DNA of 64,000 nucleotides from Actinophytocola xinjiangensis (GCF_001921215.1 NZ_MSIF01000001.1:620001-684000); one strand, 5' to 3'. Positions 17,708-26,544 are shown, counted from the stretch's first letter. The notes: generated by a model not told the origin, from the letters alone. Numbers and translations are program-made.

Positions 17708-18564
17708 CTGGCCGCCACCTCCTTCGCCGGGGCCGAACCGTCACCGGCGCGGTCACCGAGCAGGCCGATACAGATGACCACCAGCGTCAGCGCGATCCCG
17801 GGAACCGCGGCGATCCACCACGCGCTGGCCAGGTAGTCGCGGCCGTTGGCGATCGTCGACCCCCAGGACGCCTGGTCCAGCGGCACGCCGAGGCCGAGGA
17901 AGCTCAACGCCGCCTCGGCCACCATCGTCAGGCCGACCTGGACGGTCGAGGCGACCATCAGCGGCTGCACGCACGACGGCAGGATGTAGTGCACCAGGAT
18001 CCGCAGGTCACTGGCCCCCATGACCTTCGCCGACTCGACGAACTCCCGCCCCCGGGTGGTCAGCGCCGAACCGCGCACCACCCGCGCGAAGATCACCCAC
18101 CGGGTCACCGCCAGCGCGACGATCACGTTGGTCAGACTCGGGCCAAGCGCCCCGGCCAGCAGGATCGCCAGCAGGATGCTGGGGAACGCGAGCTGCATGT
18201 CGCCGATGCGCGAGATCACCGCGTCCAGCCAGCCACCGTAGTAGCCGGCGACCAGGCCAAGCACCAGGCCAACCAGACCGCCGACGACGACCACGGTGAT
18301 CCCCACCAGCAGCGACACCCGCGAACCGGCGATCACCTGGCGCAGCACGTCCCGGCCGTTCTGGTCGGTGCCGAACAGCGCGAAGCTGCCGTCCGAGGCC
18401 GTGCTGAACGGCGGCAGCAGCCGGTCGCCGACGCGGGTCGCGACGCTGTCGTAGGGCAGCAGCAGCGGCCCGAGCACGGCGATCAGCACGAACAGCCCGA
18501 GCACGGTCGCGGCCACGGCCGGGCCGACGCCCAGGCGCCGGCGCACGGCGGACCTCTCGCTCAT
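17704..18564 (-). CDS. Opp/Dpp-family ABC permease (DppC type)
   Basis: A 286-residue inner-membrane permease: N-terminal helix LGLFVLIAVLGPLLLPYDSV, then FGTDQNGRDVLRQVIAGSRVSLLVGITVVVVGGLVGLVLGLVAGYYGGWLD and a family-typical EAALSFLGLGVPLDQASWG block. ATG 18564 overlaps the stop of the preceding permease (ATGA); the frame is open far upstream but that part is antisense to the DppB gene. It forms the channel with the DppB-type protein. Confidence 0.92.
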   Translation of the reverse strand: MSERSAVRRRLGVGPAVAATVLGLFVLIAVLGPLLLPYDSVATRVGDRLLPPFSTASDGSFALFGTDQNGRDVLRQVIAGSRVSLLVGITVVVVGGLVGLVLGLVAGYYGGWLDAVISRIGDMQLAFPSILLAILLAGALGPSLTNVIVALAVTRWVIFARVVRGSALTTRGREFVESAKVMGASDLRILVHYILPSCVQPLMVASTVQVGLTMVAEAALSFLGLGVPLDQASWGSTIANGRDYLASAWWIAAVPGIALTLVVICIGLLGDRAGDGSAPAKEVAAR

Positions 18565-19487
18565 ACCGTCTCCAGCGTGACTCGGGGGTCCAGGGCGAAG
18601 TAGAGCAGGTCGACCACGAGGTTGAGTCCGATGTAGAACACCGCGATCAGGATGATCGCCGCCTCGGCCACCGCGTAGTCCCGGTTCTGGATCGACTCGA
18701 TCATCAGCGAACCGATGCCCGGCCAGGCGAACACCTGCTCGATGATCACCGCGTCGGCGATGAAGTTGCCCAGGATCAGTCCGAGCACGGTGATCACCGG
18801 CGTGAGCGTGTTGCGCAGCACGTGGATGTTGAACACCACCCGCTCGGACAGGCCCTTGGACCGCGCGGTGCGCACGTAGTCGCGTCCGAGCTCCTCCAGG
18901 GTGCCGTTGCGCACCAGCCTGGCCAGCCACCCCAGGAAGGGCAGGGCGAGGGTGAACGCCGGCAGCACCAGCGCCAGCGCCGAGCCGTCCGCGGTGGCCG
19001 GCAGGATGTTCAGCGTCCGGGAGAAGATCAGCACCAGCATGATGCCCACCCAGAACGCCGGCAGCGCCTGCCCGGTCAGCGAGAAGTACGACACCGCCCG
19101 GTCGGCCAACTTTCCCTTGTGCCGCGCGGCGTACACGCCCAGCGGGAAGCCCAGCGCCAGGGTGAACAGCAGCGCGAAGCCGGCCAGGGTGATGGTCGCC
19201 GGCAACCGGTCGAGCACCGCGGCGAACGCGTCGCCGCCCAGCCGCCACGAGTCGCCGAAGTCCAGCCGGACGATCTCGCCGAGGTGCCGCGCGTACTGCG
19301 CCAGCAGCGGGTCGCTCAAGCCCATCTCGTCACGCTTGGCCGCCAGTTCCTGCGCGGTGGCCTGGCTGCCGAGGATCAGCGCGGCGGGATCGCCGGGGAT
19401 GACCCGCAGCACGAGGAACACGATGGTCACCGCGCCGAACAGCAGCAGCACGGCCTGCGCCAGCCGGCGCACGAGGTAGCCGATCAC
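18561..19487 (-). CDS. Opp/Dpp-family ABC permease (DppB type)
   Basis: A 308-residue inner-membrane permease starting MIGYLVRRLAQAVLLLFGAVTIVFLVLRVIPGDPAALILG, a hallmark of DppB/OppB. The cytoplasmic coupling loop is visible as VRNGTLEELGRDYVRTARSKGLSERVVFNIHVLRN. GTG 19487 overlaps the LacI stop (GTGA). It partners with the DppC-type protein and the two ATPases that follow. Confidence 0.92.
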   Translation of the reverse strand: MIGYLVRRLAQAVLLLFGAVTIVFLVLRVIPGDPAALILGSQATAQELAAKRDEMGLSDPLLAQYARHLGEIVRLDFGDSWRLGGDAFAAVLDRLPATITLAGFALLFTLALGFPLGVYAARHKGKLADRAVSYFSLTGQALPAFWVGIMLVLIFSRTLNILPATADGSALALVLPAFTLALPFLGWLARLVRNGTLEELGRDYVRTARSKGLSERVVFNIHVLRNTLTPVITVLGLILGNFIADAVIIEQVFAWPGIGSLMIESIQNRDYAVAEAAIILIAVFYIGLNLVVDLLYFALDPRVTLETV

Positions 19488-20554
19488 GTCACCAGCGCCT
19501 GTTCGTCCCGCCGGCTCGACGTGCGCACGACGAGCTCGGCCGGCAGCCGCCGCTTGTCCGCCCGGTCATGGTCGTCCTGTCCTCTCATCCGGCTGACCAG
19601 CAGGTCGACCGCCGACGTGCCGATCTCCGCCGCCGGCAGCGCGACGGTGGTCAGCGACGGGTTGAGGTAGGCGGCGAACGGGTGGTCGCCGAACCCGCCG
19701 ACCAGCACGTCCTCGCCGACCCGCAGGCCAGCCTCGGTGAGCGCCCGGTACACCCCGAGCGCGAAGTAGTCGTTGCCGACCATGAACGCGTCCGGCAGGT
19801 CGCCGCCACGCACGATGTCCTGCGCCAGGTGGTAGGCGTCGGCCGGCTCCCAGGGCAGGGCCAGCGACGCGCGCCGCCGGGTCGGCACCGAACGCACCCG
19901 GTCGGCCCCGGCCGGCAGCCCGGCCTCGGTGAGCGCGCGCAGGAAACCGGCCGTCCGGTCGGCGACCGGGGAGATCGGCAGGTCCTCCTCCAGCAGGCAC
20001 ACCGTGCGCGCACCGGCCTCGACCAGGTGCCGCGCCGCGGTGTACGCGCCCAGTTCGTAGTCGACCCCGATGCAGTCCAGGTCCAGCCCCGGCAGGTCCC
20101 GGTTGAGGCACACCAGCGGGATGCCCGACTCGGGCAGCCGCTCCCAGTGCTCGCCGTCGCCCTGCACCGCCGGCACGATCAGCGCGCCGTCCACGCCCCA
20201 GCGCAGCAGCGTCTGGGCCGCGGTCTGGTCACCGTCCGGGCTCTCCTCGTTGACCAGCAGCATCAGCGAGTACCCGTAGCCCCGGCCACGGTGCTCGATC
20301 GCGCTGATCAGCCTGGCGTAGAACGGGTTGGACGGGTTGGTGATGACCAGACCGATGGTCATCGCCGAGCCGAGGACGAGGGAGCGTGCCATCGGGTTGG
20401 GCACGTACCCGAGGCGCTGGGCCTCGGCCTTGATCCGTGCCCTGGTGGCCTCGCTGACGCTGTCCTTGTCGGTCAGCGCGCGGGAGACCGTGTTCACGGA
20501 CACCCCGAGCGAACGCGCGATGTCCTTGAGCGTGACCCGCCGAGAATCCACCAT
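19484..20554 (-). CDS. LacI-family transcriptional regulator of the Opp-type operon
   Basis: A 356-residue repressor: helix-turn-helix VTLKDIARSLGVSVNTVSRALTDKDSV, hinge NPMARSLVLGS, and a sugar-binding effector domain (GLVITNPSNPFYARLISAIEHRG). ATG 20554 follows GGAGGG; upstream in-frame codons lack coding character. It sits between the binding-protein gene and the permeases, overlapping the latter, so it is part of the operon. Its likely targets are the AACGTT-centred palindromes at 23471-23514. Having LacI as the controller is a hint that the imported ligand is a carbohydrate. Confidence 0.9.
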   Translation of the reverse strand: MVDSRRVTLKDIARSLGVSVNTVSRALTDKDSVSEATRARIKAEAQRLGYVPNPMARSLVLGSAMTIGLVITNPSNPFYARLISAIEHRGRGYGYSLMLLVNEESPDGDQTAAQTLLRWGVDGALIVPAVQGDGEHWERLPESGIPLVCLNRDLPGLDLDCIGVDYELGAYTAARHLVEAGARTVCLLEEDLPISPVADRTAGFLRALTEAGLPAGADRVRSVPTRRRASLALPWEPADAYHLAQDIVRGGDLPDAFMVGNDYFALGVYRALTEAGLRVGEDVLVGGFGDHPFAAYLNPSLTTVALPAAEIGTSAVDLLVSRMRGQDDHDRADKRRLPAELVVRTSSRRDEQALVT

Positions 20555-20577
20555 TGACCCTCCCTCGTCCCGGATGC

Positions 20578-22089
20578 TCAGCCGACGGTGACGCCACGCA
20601 GGTCGGGCTGGTTGCTCGGCGCCGGCTGGAAGTTCCGCACCGTACTGCGTAGCCCGTAGGTACTGATCAGCGCGGCCGGGAAGATCCCCACGGCGTCCTC
20701 CCAGATGATCTTGCACGCCTGCGCGTACAGGTCACCCCTCCTCGCCTGGTCGGAGTCCTCGTGGGCTTGGCGCAGGATGTCGTCCAGCGCCGGGTTGCGG
20801 TAGCCCATCCGGTCGGCGGCCGAGTCGTAGAGCCGGCCGAGGGTGAAGTCCGCGTCCCCCGTGGTGACCGTGTTGGTCTGGAGGTCCATGTCGAACTCCT
20901 TCTCGTTGAGCCGGCGCAGCCACTCCGCCTTCTCCACGTTCTGCGCCTCGACCGTGACGCCGATCTTGGCCCAGTCGGAGATCATCGCCTGGGCGAGCCC
21001 GTCGGCCAGCGGCCCGGTGTCGCTGAACCACATCAGCGACGTGCGGAAACCGTCGCCCAGCCCGGCCTCGGTCAGCGCGCGCTTGGCCGCCTCCGGGTCG
21101 TGGGCGTAGGGCTGCTGCTCGGCGTGGCCGAACGCGGTCGACGGGATCGGTGAGGTCATCACCTCGGCGCCGTCACCGAACAGGTTCTTCACGATCCCGG
21201 CGACGTCCACCGCCTGCCACATGGCCCGCCGGACCCGGGGGTCGTCGAACGGTGCCTTGCCGCAGTTGAACCAGTTGAAGTAGTAGACGTAGCTGGGGAC
21301 GGTCTCCAGCGTGATGCCCTCGACGCCCTCCAGCTCCCGCAGCTGGTCGGGCGGCACCGGCCACAGGATGTCCAGGTCGCCGGTGCGCAGCGCGGTGATC
21401 TGGCTGGAGGTCTCCGGCAGGTAGGGCAGCGAGACCTCCTTGAGCTTGGGCTTGCCGCTCCAGTGCTCCACGGAGGTCAGCGCCAGCTCGTCGGCCGGGG
21501 TGAACGACTCGACCTTGAACGGTCCGCTGCCGACGGGCTTGGCGAAGAAGCCCTCGGTGTTCATCGTGGCCGCCGGCAGGATGAACATCAGCGACAGGTT
21601 GACCAGCATCGTGCCGAGCGGTCGCTCGGTGGTGATGGTGAGCGTGGTGTCGTCGCTCGCCTCGACCGAGGACACCGTGGCCCACAGCGCGGACTGGGCG
21701 GTGTTGGCCGCCTTCACCCGCTCCAGCGAGGCCTTGACGTCGGCCGCGGTCAGCGGGGTGCCGTCGTGGAACTTCACGTCGCCGCGCAGCGTGAACACCC
21801 ACGTGTTGTCGTCCGGCTGCTCCCACGACTGCGCGACCGCCGGTTCCAGCTCCTCGCCGTTGCGGCGGATGAGCGTGTCGTAGATGAGCCGGCCGGCCAG
21901 CAGCGACGCCTCGTCCACACTGGACGGACCGTGCGGGTCGAGGTCGTTGATCGGCTGGCTGAACGCCGCCCGTAACGCTGTCTGGGCCGCGGTTTCGTCA
22001 CCGCCGCCGACGCTGCAGGCGGCCAGGTAGGTGCCTGCCAGTCCGATACCGCTGATCTTGAGGAAGCTACGCCGGTTGTACCTGGTCAC
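20578..22089 (-). CDS. Opp/Dpp-family substrate-binding lipoprotein (Tat signal)
   Basis: A 503-residue solute-binding protein of ABC substrate-binding family 5. The N-terminus TRYNRRSFLKISGIGLAGTYLAAC combines a twin-arginine motif with a lipobox, so export is probably by Tat followed by lipidation. The body shows family 5 features (VAQSWEQPDDNTWVFTLRGDVKFHDGTPLTAADVKASLERV, DDPRVRRAMWQAVD). GTG 22089 has GGAAGGA upstream; a GTG five codons earlier (22104) would put that site inside the gene. It supplies ligand to the DppB/C-OppD/F complex; the ligand is unknown, with sugar oligomers or conjugates plausible. Confidence 0.9.
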   Translation of the reverse strand: MTRYNRRSFLKISGIGLAGTYLAACSVGGGDETAAQTALRAAFSQPINDLDPHGPSSVDEASLLAGRLIYDTLIRRNGEELEPAVAQSWEQPDDNTWVFTLRGDVKFHDGTPLTAADVKASLERVKAANTAQSALWATVSSVEASDDTTLTITTERPLGTMLVNLSLMFILPAATMNTEGFFAKPVGSGPFKVESFTPADELALTSVEHWSGKPKLKEVSLPYLPETSSQITALRTGDLDILWPVPPDQLRELEGVEGITLETVPSYVYYFNWFNCGKAPFDDPRVRRAMWQAVDVAGIVKNLFGDGAEVMTSPIPSTAFGHAEQQPYAHDPEAAKRALTEAGLGDGFRTSLMWFSDTGPLADGLAQAMISDWAKIGVTVEAQNVEKAEWLRRLNEKEFDMDLQTNTVTTGDADFTLGRLYDSAADRMGYRNPALDDILRQAHEDSDQARRGDLYAQACKIIWEDAVGIFPAALISTYGLRSTVRNFQPAPSNQPDLRGVTVG

Positions 22090-22107
22090 TGTGAGTCCTT
22101 CCACTGC

Positions 22108-22443
22108 TCAGTCCTTGAGCGTGAGGTAGATCAGCACCTTCGCTGATCGGTCTGCCCCCTCGACGGACCCCCGAATCCGCAACCACTGCCCGAACTCGCG
22201 CACCGGCCAGGACACCAGTCCCTCGCCCTGCGCGGTCTGCTCCTGGCCTTCGGCGTCGCACCAGTGCAGGCCGTCCGGGGACACCTGCGTGGTGAACACC
22301 ACCTTCGTGTCCGGAGTGGACGACTCGAGCACCCTGACGAACCAGCGTGCCTCGGCGGCCCACCCGGTCTCGTACGGCTCGGTGGTGAAGTCCCCGGTCA
22401 GGACGGTGTAACGCTCGAGCACCGCTGCTTGCGACTGTCGCAT
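22108..22443 (-). CDS. unrecognised 111-residue protein, probable beta-sandwich
   Basis: A 111-residue protein without signal peptide or membrane helix. It is rich in alternating hydrophobic strands (ARWFVRVLESSTPDTKVVFTTQVSPDGLHWCDAEG, WPVREFGQWLRIRGSVEG, AKVLIYLTL), suggesting an all-beta, carbohydrate-binding-like fold. It lies six bases after the larger unknown protein and 18 bases before the binding-protein gene, so it is an integral part of this transport operon. I do not recognise a family and assign no activity. Confidence 0.72.
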   Translation of the reverse strand: MRQSQAAVLERYTVLTGDFTTEPYETGWAAEARWFVRVLESSTPDTKVVFTTQVSPDGLHWCDAEGQEQTAQGEGLVSWPVREFGQWLRIRGSVEGADRSAKVLIYLTLKD

Positions 22444-22449
22444 GAGGAC

Positions 22450-23430
22450 CTACCAATCCACCGAGACGAGCACCGAGTCCAGGAACAGGAAGTTCCGGAC
22501 ACCGGTGTGGGTACGGGCACTGACGTAGAAGTTGAGGAGGTTGTCCAGCGAGTCGTAGCGCTCCTCGTACACCGGCACCGGGACGTCGCGCAGGTCGTAC
22601 ACGCGGTCGTTGACCTGGAGCTCGATGTTCTTCCGCGCCTCGGTGTCGATCTGCCAGCGCAGGTAGTGCCAGTTGACCTTGGTCGGAACCTCGTTGTAGC
22701 AGAAGGACTGCGACTCGCCGATCTGGCGCCAGTCCTGCGGGTTGGGGGCGGTGAAGTCGTCGGTGGCGGCGAGCTTGGCCTTGCCCTCCAGGTGCTCGCG
22801 CGGGGTCGGCTCCGGTACCACCGGGTACATCCAGCGCCGGGTGAACTGGTTGTCCAGATCGGTGTTCTGGTACCGCATCACGGTGTGGTACCGCTCGCCC
22901 CGGTCGTCGCAGATGTCGGTGGCGATGGTGAACGCGCCGAACTGCTGCTCGGAGGGGTGGATGTTGCCGTCCCAGTCGCCGGCACCGGCCTGGGTGGACG
23001 CCCCGTTCTCCTCGGAGGCGGCCTCGGCCTTGTAGGTGAAGTAGGTCTCGAACTGGACGCGGCCCTTCTTGGCCATGGTGAGCCGGCGGATCGCGACCGC
23101 GGTGTGGCCGGTGACCGGCCGGGTGGCGACCTTGAGGGCGTAGGTGCCGGTCATGGCGCCGTGGGTGCCGACGTCGAAGAAGGTGCACGAGCTCAGCTGC
23201 GGGGGGCGGAAGTCACGCATGTGGTCGTCGACGGTGTCGAGGTTGCCCTCGCCGTCGTGGTTGCCGATCAGCTCGGTCCAGCCGTGGGTTCCGCTGTTGA
23301 ACTGGTCGAACACGAGGATGCGGGACAGCGGGTTGTACCGGGACAGCACCGGGTCCGCGTCGAGCATCGCCCGGCGCAGGTGCCCGGCGATGGCCGTGTC
23401 CATCGTCGTGTCAGAGGTGGGACTACCCAA
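22450..23430 (-). CDS. unrecognised 326-residue protein, probable jelly-roll fold; first gene of the Opp-type operon
   Basis: A 326-residue protein with no signal peptide. Strand-rich segments (ILVFDQFNSGTHGWTELIGNHDGEG, TYALKVATRP, GRVQFETYFTYKAEA, WHYLRWQIDTEARKNIELQVNDRVYDL, FLFLDSVLVSVDW) resemble concanavalin/laminin-G-like sandwiches, but I see no catalytic motif. TTG 23430 has AGGAG eight bases upstream; an ATG at 23403 is the alternative. It is transcribed from a TTGACA promoter with LacI-type operators. Possibly it belongs to a family known only as a domain of unknown function. A sugar-binding or sugar-modifying role is inference from context. Confidence 0.75.
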   Translation of the reverse strand: MGSPTSDTTMDTAIAGHLRRAMLDADPVLSRYNPLSRILVFDQFNSGTHGWTELIGNHDGEGNLDTVDDHMRDFRPPQLSSCTFFDVGTHGAMTGTYALKVATRPVTGHTAVAIRRLTMAKKGRVQFETYFTYKAEAASEENGASTQAGAGDWDGNIHPSEQQFGAFTIATDICDDRGERYHTVMRYQNTDLDNQFTRRWMYPVVPEPTPREHLEGKAKLAATDDFTAPNPQDWRQIGESQSFCYNEVPTKVNWHYLRWQIDTEARKNIELQVNDRVYDLRDVPVPVYEERYDSLDNLLNFYVSARTHTGVRNFLFLDSVLVSVDW

Positions 23431-23470
23431 GGTGTCAGCTCCTGATGAAGATAGGGGCGCCACACGGGGA

Positions 23471-23480
23471 TGAACGTTCA
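23471..23480. promoter_or_regulatory. LacI-type operator O1
   Basis: TGAACGTTCA is a perfect 10-bp palindrome with central CG, 41 bases upstream of the TTG start of the operon and downstream of the promoter's expected transcription start. It resembles O2 (23503-23514). Confidence 0.6.
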
Positions 23481-23502
23481 CGTGAGCGCTAATTGAAGTG
23501 CC

Positions 23503-23514
23503 GTGAACGTTAAC
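23503..23514. promoter_or_regulatory. LacI-type operator O2 overlapping the -10
   Basis: GTGAACGTTAAC matches its reverse complement at 10 of 12 positions and shares GAACGTT with O1, 33 bases away centre to centre. It covers the -10 hexamer of the minus-strand promoter, so binding would block polymerase. Confidence 0.6.
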
Positions 23515-23535
23515 TGCGGATTGCCAGCCTGTCAA
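23507..23535 (-). promoter_or_regulatory. promoter of the LacI-Opp operon
   Basis: On the minus strand a perfect TTGACA (23530-23535) is separated by 17 bases from TAACGT (23507-23512). This is one of the best sigma70-type promoters in the window and drives the operon ending at 15727. Confidence 0.65.
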
Positions 23536-23577
23536 AGACCACTTCGGACTGAACCGGTACGGAGAAGCTACGCCCCC

Positions 23578-23609
23578 TTGACGACCTCGCGACAGCGCAC
23601 GTAACGTGC
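23578..23609 (+). promoter_or_regulatory. promoter of the PLD-like gene with palindrome over the -10
   Basis: TTGACG (23578-23583), an 18-base spacer and TAACGT (23602-23607) form a plausible plus-strand promoter. The perfect interrupted palindrome GCACGTAACGTGC (23597-23609) covers the -10 and is a further operator candidate. Confidence 0.45.
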
Positions 23610-23619
23610 TGACAATCAC

Positions 23620-23640
23620 CTCAAGTAACGTTAACTTGAG
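23620..23640. promoter_or_regulatory. inverted repeat upstream of the PLD-like gene
   Basis: CTCAAGT (23620-23626) and ACTTGAG (23634-23640) form a perfect 7-bp inverted repeat around AACGTTA, so the site carries the same AACGTT core as the LacI-type operators on the other side of this intergenic region. It lies just after the expected start of the PLD transcript. Confidence 0.5.
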
Positions 23641-23719
23641 GGCTCAACTATGCGCGCGTCGCGCGCTCGGCAACCCCACGTACCCCGGTGCGCTCCTGCC
23701 CGGACGAAAGGGAAAACTC

Positions 23720-24889
23720 ATGCGTGTCACAGGTTTGCTGCTGTCCGCCGCCGTCGTCGCGACCCTCGCGGTCGTGCCGTCGGCCGGCTCGGCGGTCGCC
23801 GACAACACCGACCGCCCCTGCCGGGACGCCCCGGCGGTGCCGGTACGCACCGGCGCGGTGTTCAACGACCCGGTGGGCGGTGACCCGACGGCGATCGTGC
23901 GCCAGATCTGCACCCTGGTCCAGCAGGCGCCGGCCGGTTCACGGATCCGCATCGCCCACTTCGTCGTCTCCGGCGACGCCGGAGCCGACTTCGCCACCGA
24001 GCTGATCGCGGCCAAGCGCCGAGGTGTGGACGTCCAACTGGTACTCGACGGCTGGCAGGACGACACGCCGGCCGCGGAGTCCCTGCGCGCCGAACTCGGC
24101 ACCGACGAGTCCCGGGCCTCGTGGCTGCACGTGTGCTCGCGGGTGTCACCGGAGGGCAACACGTCTTCGTGCATCGGGACCAAGGGACAGCACAACAAGT
24201 TCTACCTGTTCTCCCGGACCGGTGGGGCGTCGGACGTCGTCGTACAGTCCTCGGCGAACTTCACCGACCTGAACTCCCGGACGTACTGGAACAACGCGAC
24301 CACGCTGGTGGGCAACAAGAAGCTCTACCGGGCGTACAACGAGTACTTCGAGGACCTGGCCGCCGAACGGGCCACCGACGACTACTACCGCACCGTCAGC
24401 TCCGGGATGGAGGGCGGAATGGTCCGCGCGTACTTCTTCCCGCGCGCCGAGGGCGACCACGTGACCGAGATCCTGGACAAGGTCGACTGCCGAGGCGGGA
24501 CGAAGATCCAGATCGGCATGTCGGAGATCGACGCGTACCGGATCGGGATCGTGCGACGGCTGGTCGAGCTGTCCGGTCAGGGTTGTGTGGTCCGGGTGGT
24601 GCACGGGCTGGTCGACCAGGTCGTGCTGGACACGCTGGCGGCCGATCCGACCATCGAGGTCCGCGCGCTGGAGTCGTCCGACGAACTGCCGGGCCGCATC
24701 CACTCGAAGTACTTCCTGATCGACGGCCGGTACGACGGCAAGCCGGGACGCTGGGTGTTCACCGGCAGCCCGAACTGGAACCACACCTCGTTGCGCCGCA
24801 ACGACGAGGCGATGATCCAGACCAACATCCGCGTCGTTCACGACGCCTACTCGGCGAACTTCGAGCACATGTTCGCCAGCGCCGTCTGA
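23720..24889 (+). CDS. secreted phospholipase-D-like protein
   Basis: A 389-residue secreted protein. The signal peptide is about residues 1-28 (VVPSAGSAVADN). Two HKD-type half-sites are visible: GQHNKFYLFSRTGG with SSANFTDLNS, and RIHSKYFLIDGRYDGKPG with TGSPNWNHTSLRRNDE, giving one active site from two lobes. PLD-superfamily members cleave phosphodiesters in lipids or nucleic acids; the substrate here is not evident. ATG 23720 follows AAAGGGA. It is divergent from the LacI-Opp operon and shares AACGTT-containing control sites with it, which is an odd pairing. Confidence 0.85.
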   Translation: MRVTGLLLSAAVVATLAVVPSAGSAVADNTDRPCRDAPAVPVRTGAVFNDPVGGDPTAIVRQICTLVQQAPAGSRIRIAHFVVSGDAGADFATELIAAKRRGVDVQLVLDGWQDDTPAAESLRAELGTDESRASWLHVCSRVSPEGNTSSCIGTKGQHNKFYLFSRTGGASDVVVQSSANFTDLNSRTYWNNATTLVGNKKLYRAYNEYFEDLAAERATDDYYRTVSSGMEGGMVRAYFFPRAEGDHVTEILDKVDCRGGTKIQIGMSEIDAYRIGIVRRLVELSGQGCVVRVVHGLVDQVVLDTLAADPTIEVRALESSDELPGRIHSKYFLIDGRYDGKPGRWVFTGSPNWNHTSLRRNDEAMIQTNIRVVHDAYSANFEHMFASAV

Positions 24890-24922
24890 TTCGTGGCGTG
24901 GTGGTGTCCACCGCCGGATCCG

Positions 24923-25927
24923 TCACACCGCGTTGACCACGGGCTCCCCCCGCAGAAACCGCGCCGCGTCAGCCGCGACCGTGTTCGCCGCGTTGTGCGC
25001 GGTCTGCCGGCTGGCGCCGGCGAGATGCGGTGTGACGACGAACCCGGGGGTACGCAACAACCGCGAGTCAGCGGGAACCGGCTCCCTCGGGAACACGTCA
25101 ACCGCCACCGCGAACAGGTGACCGGAGTCCAGCGCATCGCAGGCGGCGTCGTAGTCGAGCAGCCCGCCCCGGGCACAGTTGACCAGAATCCCCCCAGCCG
25201 GCATCAGCGCGATCTCGGAGGCGCCGATCAGCCCACGGTTGTCCGCGGTCAGCCGCGCGTGCAGCGACACCACCTGGGACCGGCCCAGCAGTTCGGGCAG
25301 GGGAACGGACTCGACAGCCGGATCCGACAGGTACGGGTCGTGAACGAGAACCTCGGCGCCGAACCCCCTGAGGATCGCCGCGACGCGCCGGCCGATGGCG
25401 CCGTGACCGACCAGCCCCACCGTCGCCCCGGCGAGTTCCAGGCCGACCTGGTCGTAACGGTAGTAGTCCCCGCGCCAGACGCCGGTCCGGAGCTCCTCGT
25501 GGGTGGCGGGGATACGCCGTGCGGCCGCGAGGATCAGCGCGATGGTGTGCTCGGCGGTCGCCTCGGCGTTGCGGCCGGGGGCGTTGGTCACGGTGACGCC
25601 ATGGCGCCGGGCGGCGTCGAGGTTGACGTTGACCGGGCCGCCCCGGCCGACGCCGAAGAAGCGGAGGTCGGGGCAGGCGGCGAGGACGCGTTCGGTGAGG
25701 GGGGCGAACTGGGTGACGCAGACGGCGACACCGTCGAGCGCGGCGATGAGGTGGTCCTCGTCGCCGCTGGCCTCGTCCACTTCGGCGATGGCGCGGAAGG
25801 GTTCCACGGGCCAGGGGAGTTCGAGGGAGGTGATCTCGTGGCCCGTGCCCAGGTGGCGGTGGAGTGCGTCGACGAACAGGGAGCTGCGGACGAACAGGTC
25901 GCCGGCGGCCAGGATGCGGACGGTCAT
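24923..25927 (-). CDS. D-isomer-specific 2-hydroxyacid dehydrogenase
   Basis: A 334-residue NAD-dependent dehydrogenase. Rossmann motif GLVGHGAIGRRVA, catalytic Arg in NCARGGLLDYDA, Glu in VFPREPVP and His in TPHLAGAS are all present, as in the 3-phosphoglycerate dehydrogenase/glyoxylate reductase family. It lacks a C-terminal ACT domain, so it is a catabolic rather than serine-biosynthetic type. It overlaps the phosphatase gene by ATGA and is last in a four-gene operon with two sugar kinases, which suggests it oxidises or reduces a sugar-derived hydroxy acid. Confidence 0.85.
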   Translation of the reverse strand: MTVRILAAGDLFVRSSLFVDALHRHLGTGHEITSLELPWPVEPFRAIAEVDEASGDEDHLIAALDGVAVCVTQFAPLTERVLAACPDLRFFGVGRGGPVNVNLDAARRHGVTVTNAPGRNAEATAEHTIALILAAARRIPATHEELRTGVWRGDYYRYDQVGLELAGATVGLVGHGAIGRRVAAILRGFGAEVLVHDPYLSDPAVESVPLPELLGRSQVVSLHARLTADNRGLIGASEIALMPAGGILVNCARGGLLDYDAACDALDSGHLFAVAVDVFPREPVPADSRLLRTPGFVVTPHLAGASRQTAHNAANTVAADAARFLRGEPVVNAV

Positions 25928-26544
25928 GCACTCTCCTCGACGGGACGGTTGAGTTCGATGAGGGCCGCTGGGCGGCGGGATCCGTCCCAGCGCAGGGTGG
26001 TGAGGGCGCAGTTCCCGACGGCGGGGAACACCCTGCGGTAGTGGCGTAGGGGTAGGTCGAGCAGGTGACAGACCAGCAGCCGCAGGAGGGTGGAGTGGCT
26101 GATGACGAGGATCCGCCCGTCGGGGTGGATGGTGGCGAGTTCGGTGAGGCAGGCGGCGGCGCGGTGGGCGGCGTCGGTGGGGTGTTCGCCGTCGGGGAAG
26201 TGGTTGTCGACCGGGTTTTCCTCGAAAGCTGTTCTGATGTGGGGAAAACGGGCGGTCATGTCGGCGGCGGTGAGACCTTCGCCCTGGCCGAAGTCGATCT
26301 CGATGAGGCGGTCGTCGGTGTGCGGGGGCAGGCCGGTGGCGGTGGCGGCGGGGGCGCCGGTGTCGCGGCAGCGGGTGAGCGGTGAGGTGTGCAGGGCGGT
26401 GAGGCCGGCGGTGGCGGCCCAGCGTCCGAGCCGGCGGGCCTGGTGGTGGCCGTGTTCGGTGAGCGGGACGTCGGTGCGGCCGGCGTAGCGGTTGGTGGCG
26501 TGCCAGGTGGTTTCGCCGTGGCGGACGAGGACGAACTCGGTCAC
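25924..26544 (-). CDS. histidine phosphatase family protein
   Basis: A 206-residue phosphoglycerate-mutase-like phosphatase: LVRHGETTWHATNRYAGRTDVPLTEHGHHQA carries the catalytic RHG motif, and ISHSTLLRLLVCHLL carries the second histidine. Family members hydrolyse sugar phosphates or small phosphoesters. Overlaps on both sides (with the kinase upstream and the dehydrogenase downstream) put it in the same pathway, acting on a phosphorylated intermediate. No cofactor-dependent mutase insert is visible. Confidence 0.85.
   Translation of the reverse strand: MTEFVLVRHGETTWHATNRYAGRTDVPLTEHGHHQARRLGRWAATAGLTALHTSPLTRCRDTGAPAATATGLPPHTDDRLIEIDFGQGEGLTAADMTARFPHIRTAFEENPVDNHFPDGEHPTDAAHRAAACLTELATIHPDGRILVISHSTLLRLLVCHLLDLPLRHYRRVFPAVGNCALTTLRWDGSRRPAALIELNRPVEESA

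Noticed and set aside
23644-23663. GCGCGC-rich inverted repeat before the PLD gene
   Set aside because: Simple GC-alternating sequence, expected by chance in DNA of this composition.
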